Below, piece after piece: positions 6,687-9,642 of a stretch of DNA of 9,642 bases. Positions within the stretch are counted from its first letter, which is position 1. Every line of letters begins with the position of its first letter. The notes beneath the pieces are model-generated. The model worked only from the letters and a program-made list of their open reading frames with translations, was not told where the DNA came from and did no database searches. Where the stretch lies: assembly GCA_905214905.1 (NCBI GenBank), contig CAJMNK010000070.1, positions 1 to 9,642 of the forward strand. Direction: 5' to 3'. Made by a program: the position numbers and the translations under genes. The DNA is from an uncultured bacterium. GTDB taxonomy: Bacteria; Actinomycetota; Coriobacteriia; Coriobacteriales; Coriobacteriaceae.

Positions 6687-7262
6687 ATGCCCACGTCACA
6701 AAGCCAGAAAAAAGAAGCCATCGCTCAGGCGACCGAGCAGGAGCTCGCGTCGCTTGCAGATCGCGGCGTGCGTATCGCGGGCAACGCGTGCTCGCCGATT
6801 GTGCTGGTCAAAGGCGATTTGGATGAAGCCGAGTGCTCGGGCGGCGAGCTGGCTGCCGGCGCGGATGGCGCCGCGTTGCGCAAGGCGCTCGGCGCCATCG
6901 GATATGCCCCCGAGGATTTTTGCGTGCTGGCAAGCGTCGCCGGCACGGGCGACGGAGCGGTCGCGGCGGGCGAGGCCCTGACGTGCGACCTGTTCCGCGA
7001 GGCGCTGGAGACCTTGGACCCCGAGGCGGTGCTGCTGCTGGACAACAGCGCGGCCGATGTCATGCGCGAGACCTATGCCGATATGCTTGTGGCGATTGAT
7101 GACTTTGACACCGCCATGCTCAAGCCCGGCCTGGTCGCCCATGTGCAGGGGCGCCGCGTGCTGGCGCTCGACGGTTTTGAGGCGGCGCTCACCGACAGGG
7201 CCGCCAAGCAGCGCATGTGGGCCTACATTAAGCAGCTGACCCCGGCAGCTGCACCGCTGTAG
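6687..7262 (+). CDS. Divergent uracil-DNA glycosylase-superfamily-like protein, probably not catalytic
   Basis: Product of 191 residues, soluble, start set at ATG 6687 by GGAG 5 nt upstream (an ATG ten codons earlier overlaps the likely promoter). By eye its framework follows family 4-type uracil-DNA glycosylases: strand SPIVLVKG at 36-43 in place of the VGEAPG loop; GADGAALRKALGAIGYAPEDF at 58-78 in place of the GxAGxLLxxxLxxIGxxRxxV segment; LTCDLFREALETLDPEAVLL at 98-117 in place of CxxyLxxqixLixPkvIv; and LALDGFEA at 159-166 where the HPS motif would be. The catalytic motifs and most iron-sulfur Cys positions are changed, so activity is doubtful. This is an inference from pattern; it may simply be an uncharacterised coriobacterial protein. 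It converges on a kinase remnant only 17 nt away. Confidence 0.5.
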   Translation: MPTSQSQKKEAIAQATEQELASLADRGVRIAGNACSPIVLVKGDLDEAECSGGELAAGADGAALRKALGAIGYAPEDFCVLASVAGTGDGAVAAGEALTCDLFREALETLDPEAVLLLDNSAADVMRETYADMLVAIDDFDTAMLKPGLVAHVQGRRVLALDGFEAALTDRAAKQRMWAYIKQLTPAAAPL

Positions 7263-7279
7263 CAGGCCGGCGGCAGCCC

Positions 7280-7807
7280 CTACATCACGGCGCGCAGCTC
7301 AAACCGGTCGCCGTTAATGCGGAACTGGCAGTTGCCGTTCATGCGCTCGACGGCAAGCTTAATGCTCTTGGTGCCAAAGCCGTGCCCAGTGTGCTGAGCC
7401 ACGGGCATGCCGTCGACCATGTGCGGCGCACGGCCAAACGTGTTGGAAACCAGCAATAGAAGCTGACCGTCTTCGTAGCGGAGGTCCAGGTCGACAAACC
7501 GCTTGCCTTCGGGGGCGGCGCTCGCCGCGGCGATGGCATTGTCCAGGGCGTTCGATACCACACTGAACAGATCGACATCGCCCACGTGGACGGTTTCGGG
7601 CACGGCGGCTCGCAGGTCGGCGGTGATGCCGTGCGCGTTGATGTCCGCGGAAAGCGACGAGAGCGCAATGTTGACCGTTTCGTTGGCGCAGTAGCGGCGC
7701 ACGGCGGTGCGGTCGTTGGTCTCGCAGAGCGCGTCGATACGCTCGAGCGCCTCATCGGTGCGACCCTCTTCGATCAGGGCCGCTAGACCGCGCAGGTAGT
7801 GGCGCAT
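7280..7807 (-). pseudogene. GHKL sensor histidine kinase, 3' fragment
   Basis: These 175 codons encode only the cytoplasmic half of an AgrC/HPK10-like kinase. They begin MRHYLRGLAALIEEG, the end of an H-box, and continue through a dimerisation helix pair, the N-box (FSVVSNALDNAIAAA at about 81-95), and the G-box GHGFGTKSI at 141-149, ending at FELRAVM. Reading further upstream in frame gives Asp, Tyr, then TGA, so the His expected before Asp in such kinases (HDMRH) is absent. The whole membrane sensor, normally 200 or more residues, is missing. The first ATG has no ribosome site. No response regulator gene is nearby. I read it as a truncated, inactive gene whose 5' part was removed when the DNA to the right arrived; a short expressed ATPase-like protein is the less likely alternative. 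Confidence 0.8.
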
Positions 7808-7994
7808 GTCGTATCACATTGAGACCAAGTCAAGAAGAATCGCTTCGGTCGAATCGCGTCTTTTGGGTGAGTTCTCAACGTCCGCTGCCGCTGGTTTCCA
7901 CCGTATGCCGAAAACACCCGGACGATGCCGTGCAGATCGCTTCGCTCTGCTATAGTCTCCCAAATTCACGTTTTCTATTGGGATGGTGGTTAAT
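7808..7994. other. 187-nt junction region between kinase remnant and membrane-protein gene
   Basis: Neither strand continues the kinase frame. A short direct repeat GAATCGC occurs at 7837-7843 and 7851-7857. No inverted terminal repeat or target duplication could be recognised by eye. The right part holds the candidate promoter of the next gene. Confidence 0.5.
7948..7956 (+). promoter_or_regulatory. Extended -10 promoter candidate for the membrane protein
   Basis: TGCTATAGT, an extended -10 (TGnTATAnT type), lies about 39 nt before the ATG at 7995. No -35 hexamer is evident, which extended -10 promoters often tolerate. Confidence 0.4.
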
Positions 7995-9101
7995 ATGGGC
8001 GACATACTCGAATCGTTCCTGCGCGTGGCGATGGTGGTGTTCATCGTCGGTCCGCTCACTGCATGGGTCGCCCGTCGCGGCGCGCGCGAGCGCAGTGAGG
8101 CGACGGACAGCCTCGATCGCTTCACGGTGCGCATGCCCGCTGCCATTCGCACGATCATCGCCTGCTGCGCCGTCGCGTTCGAACTGCTCATGCTGGGTGT
8201 CTACGTCTGGCAGGGCGTCTCGTTGGGCGAGTGGGACCACGAACTTGTGTGGTTCGGTCACGCCATGGCGCTCGCGGGCATGGCCATCTGGGCCCTGCTG
8301 AGCATCCCGCGCATCGACGTGGACGGTGAGCGAATTCTCTCGCGTAACGCCTTCGGCATCCGCAAGGAGACGACGTTTGGCAACATCACCCGTGCAACGC
8401 TTCACACGCAGATGATGAGGATCGACCTGTTCGAGGGCGACCGGAAGTTCTGCTCGATAAGCCTCGAGGGGGTGTGCTCGCTCAACCTTCTCGCCCGTCT
8501 GGAGGAAGAGGGCATCGAAGTCTCGGACGCCGTCGACGGTCCCATGACCAAGGCGGGCCTGTGTTGGTCTGCCATCAAGCCGTTGACGATTGTTTTCAAC
8601 GGCATGGCGCTCGTCTTCTCGCTCGTGATCGCCTTCATGGCTGTTTTCACCGATGCCGGTGCTCGTCTGCTCTTGCTCGTCCCGTTCCTCTTCCTGTTCA
8701 TAGGGGGACTCCTGCCCCTGCTCATGCTCAGCATGCCCGCCCGCGGCATCCTCGAGATCGGCAGGCAGGAGCGCGAACTCGGCTTCTCCTTCGCCGAGGA
8801 GATGGCAAGTCGAGGTACCACGGGCACTTCGCTTGTCGACGATGATTGGTTCATCGAGATCAGCAATGCCCGCGTCGTGGCGTTCCGTCGCGATTACCTC
8901 AAGAAGGTCACGGCGCACGAGAACAGCGAGAGCGGCGACCGTTGCACGGTGACCACGAAAGGCGGTCGCAAAATCAAGGTGTATGCAGCGGGCAGCACGC
9001 TCGAGGACCTGCGCTCGTGGTTCAAACAGGGTGCCAAGGCCAGAAGCACGCTCGACCGTGCAGAGGACGCGCTCGAGACGACGTCTGATTGGGTTGTCTG
9101 A
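7995..9101 (+). CDS. Membrane protein with repeated TM/PH-like architecture, function unknown
   Basis: I do not recognise a named family. The 368-residue product has predicted membrane segments at about 8-26, 53-73 and 82-104, then a soluble beta-rich stretch at about 107-170 (RIDVDGERILSRNAFGI, ATLHTQMMRIDLFEGDRKF), two more membrane segments at about 196-219 and 223-246, and a second soluble stretch at about 285-345 (WFIEISNARVVAFRR, TVTTKGGRKIKVYAAG). Both soluble parts resemble small bacterial PH-like domains, so the protein looks like an internal TM-plus-PH duplication. The start is set at ATG 7995 because GGTGG lies 5 nt upstream; an in-frame ATG four codons earlier lacks a good site. 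It has no partner gene in the window. It lies between a broken kinase and an IS, so it may be accessory DNA. Its C-terminus may be altered by the IS end. Confidence 0.8.
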   Translation: MGDILESFLRVAMVVFIVGPLTAWVARRGARERSEATDSLDRFTVRMPAAIRTIIACCAVAFELLMLGVYVWQGVSLGEWDHELVWFGHAMALAGMAIWALLSIPRIDVDGERILSRNAFGIRKETTFGNITRATLHTQMMRIDLFEGDRKFCSISLEGVCSLNLLARLEEEGIEVSDAVDGPMTKAGLCWSAIKPLTIVFNGMALVFSLVIAFMAVFTDAGARLLLLVPFLFLFIGGLLPLLMLSMPARGILEIGRQERELGFSFAEEMASRGTTGTSLVDDDWFIEISNARVVAFRRDYLKKVTAHENSESGDRCTVTTKGGRKIKVYAAGSTLEDLRSWFKQGAKARSTLDRAEDALETTSDWVV

Positions 9102-9183
9102 CCTGTATCGTCTTTTCGGACACGCATGCTAGAGGCCCAATCCTTTAGAATGCATTCATCGACGACCGAGAGGACGGTATGCT

Positions 9184-9468
9184 ATGTCCAACCCAGCCGC
9201 CAAGTACACCGACGAGTTCAGGCGCGAGACCGCCGACTACATCATCTCGACGGGCAGGCCGATAACGGAATGCTGCGCAGAACTGGGCCTGAATTCCAAG
9301 ACCGTGAACAAGTGGGTGCAGAATCGCCGGCGCGAGCTTGCCGGCGGGCCCGACCCCAAGGCCGAGGACCGCGAGCTTCGCGAGGCGAAAAGGCGCATAC
9401 GCGAGCTCGAGATGGAGAACGCCTTCTTGAAAAAAGCCGCGGCCTTCTTCGCCAAAAGCCAGGCGTAG
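9184..9468 (+). CDS. IS3-family transposase subunit OrfA
   Basis: OrfA is the DNA-binding regulator encoded by the first reading frame and forms the N-terminal part of the OrfAB transposase after frameshifting. The 94-residue product has a helix-turn-helix at about 8-46 (YTDEFRRETADYI, then ITECCAELGLNSKTVNKWV) and a basic/leucine-zipper coiled coil at about 62-88 (RELREAKRRIRELEMENAFL). AGAGG lies 10 nt upstream of the ATG, a rather long spacing; an ATG 5 nt earlier is out of frame. The 3' end overlaps the orfB frame and contains the slippery A-run. Family assignment is secure. Confidence 0.93.
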   Translation: MSNPAAKYTDEFRRETADYIISTGRPITECCAELGLNSKTVNKWVQNRRRELAGGPDPKAEDRELREAKRRIRELEMENAFLKKAAAFFAKSQA

Positions 9469-9473
9469 CCGCG
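9414..9473 (+). promoter_or_regulatory. Probable -1 programmed frameshift site of the IS
   Basis: Six A residues followed by G (9430-9436) sit where IS3 elements shift from orfA to orfB. An SD-like GGAG at 9414-9417 lies 12 nt upstream of the A-run. Downstream, CGCGGC (9438-9443) can pair with GCCGCG (9468-9473), enclosing an inner CGCC/GGCG stem; such signals stimulate -1 shifting. OrfA reads TTG AAA AAA GCC, and the -1 frame leads directly into OrfB residues. Confidence 0.6.
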
Positions 9474-9482
9474 TGCTACCGG

Positions 9483-9642
9483 ATGATGTTGGCGGAGAAG
9501 GCCGAATTCCCGGTGAAAATGATGGCCCGCGTGCTCGGCGTGAGCCGATCGGGCTTCTACTCGTGGCTCTCCAACGGCTGCCCGCGAGAAGACTGGTCGG
9601 CCGAGCGCGAGGCGGTCCGGCGCGTGTGGCTGGAGTCGGACC
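9483..9642 (+). CDS. IS3-family transposase OrfB, 5' part (cut by window edge)
   Basis: OrfB carries the DDE catalytic core of the transposase, usually as an OrfAB fusion made by -1 frameshifting; only its N-terminal HTH_21-like part is visible. From ATG 9483 the frame reads MMLAEKAEFPVKMMARVLGV, then SRSGFYSWL, the typical IS3 OrfB opening, and stays open to the window end (53 codons). The same frame is open upstream through the whole orfA overlap, as expected for a fusion product. No ribosome site precedes the ATG, which favours frameshifting over independent initiation. The DDE residues lie beyond the window, so activity cannot be judged. Confidence 0.88.
   Translation, partial: MMLAEKAEFPVKMMARVLGVSRSGFYSWLSNGCPREDWSAEREAVRRVWLESD

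Larger units (their letters stand above)
9099..9642 (+). mobile_element. IS3-family insertion sequence, left end and 5' part (continues beyond window)
   Basis: The element has the IS3 layout: orfA with a helix-turn-helix and leucine zipper, followed in the -1 frame by the start of the transposase orfB. The left end is placed near 9099, where TGACCTGTATC...CTTTTCGGACAC resembles IS150-group terminal repeats (TG start, GGACAC near position 20). The exact boundary is uncertain because the right end lies outside the window. A TAGAAT at 9146-9151 may be the -10 of the element's promoter. Confidence 0.75.

Noticed and set aside
7814..8191. Minus-strand frame running up to the kinase fragment, considered as its missing N-terminus
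   Set aside because: It is in frame but ends with TGA just before the fragment, and its sequence is no sensor domain; it is a shadow of the membrane-protein gene.
7950..8918. 322-codon minus-strand frame opposite the membrane-protein gene
   Set aside because: The plus-strand protein has clear membrane segments, ribosome site and promoter; the minus product is a charged, low-pattern shadow rich in His/Glu/Asp.
1..9642. tRNA, rRNA or CRISPR array
   Set aside because: No cloverleaf with a recognisable T-loop, no rRNA-like stretch and no regularly spaced direct repeats were seen.

Overview
The window comes from a GC-rich bacterium. Gene content and protein style (hypF-C-D-E with nikR, a GHKL-type histidine kinase remnant, an IS3-family element) suggest a gut coriobacterium of the Collinsella type. 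That genus call is inference from protein character; no ribosomal or other taxonomic marker is present.

Left two thirds (about 70-6550), all on the minus strand, read from high to low coordinates: trxA (thioredoxin), a clear intrinsic terminator, an 82-residue His-rich helical protein, nikR (nickel-responsive repressor), a REP/BIME-like double palindrome, then hypF, hypC, hypD and hypE. The four Hyp proteins build and transfer the cyanide ligands and assemble the Fe(CN)2CO core of [NiFe]-hydrogenase: HypF makes the carbamoyl-adenylate and passes the carbamoyl group to the HypE C-terminal Cys, HypE dehydrates it to thiocyanate, and HypC-HypD carries the iron and receives the ligands. Every diagnostic residue I looked for is present. 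The nickel-insertion partners HypA and HypB, and the hydrogenase itself, are not in the window. NikR next to the cluster ties it to nickel supply.

Middle (about 6550-7810): a divergent intergenic region of about 140 bp separates trxA from a plus-strand gene for a 191-residue protein that looks like a degenerate relative of the uracil-DNA glycosylase superfamily. It converges on a minus-strand fragment that is the cytoplasmic half of a GHKL histidine kinase, cut off exactly at its H-box.

Right end (about 7810-9642): apparently rearranged or acquired DNA. It holds a plus-strand gene for a membrane protein with repeated transmembrane/PH-like architecture, then an IS3-family insertion sequence (orfA complete, orfB running off the right edge) with a probable -1 frameshift site. 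The left end of the IS may supply the stop codon of the membrane-protein gene.

No tRNA, rRNA or CRISPR array was seen. No gene-free stretch exceeds 300 bases. The first 69 bases hold nothing I can identify. The points most worth a second look are the REP-like element with a compensatory base change, the His-rich protein translationally linked to nikR, the metal-binding-looking NikR tail, the UDG-like relic and the kinase truncation junction.
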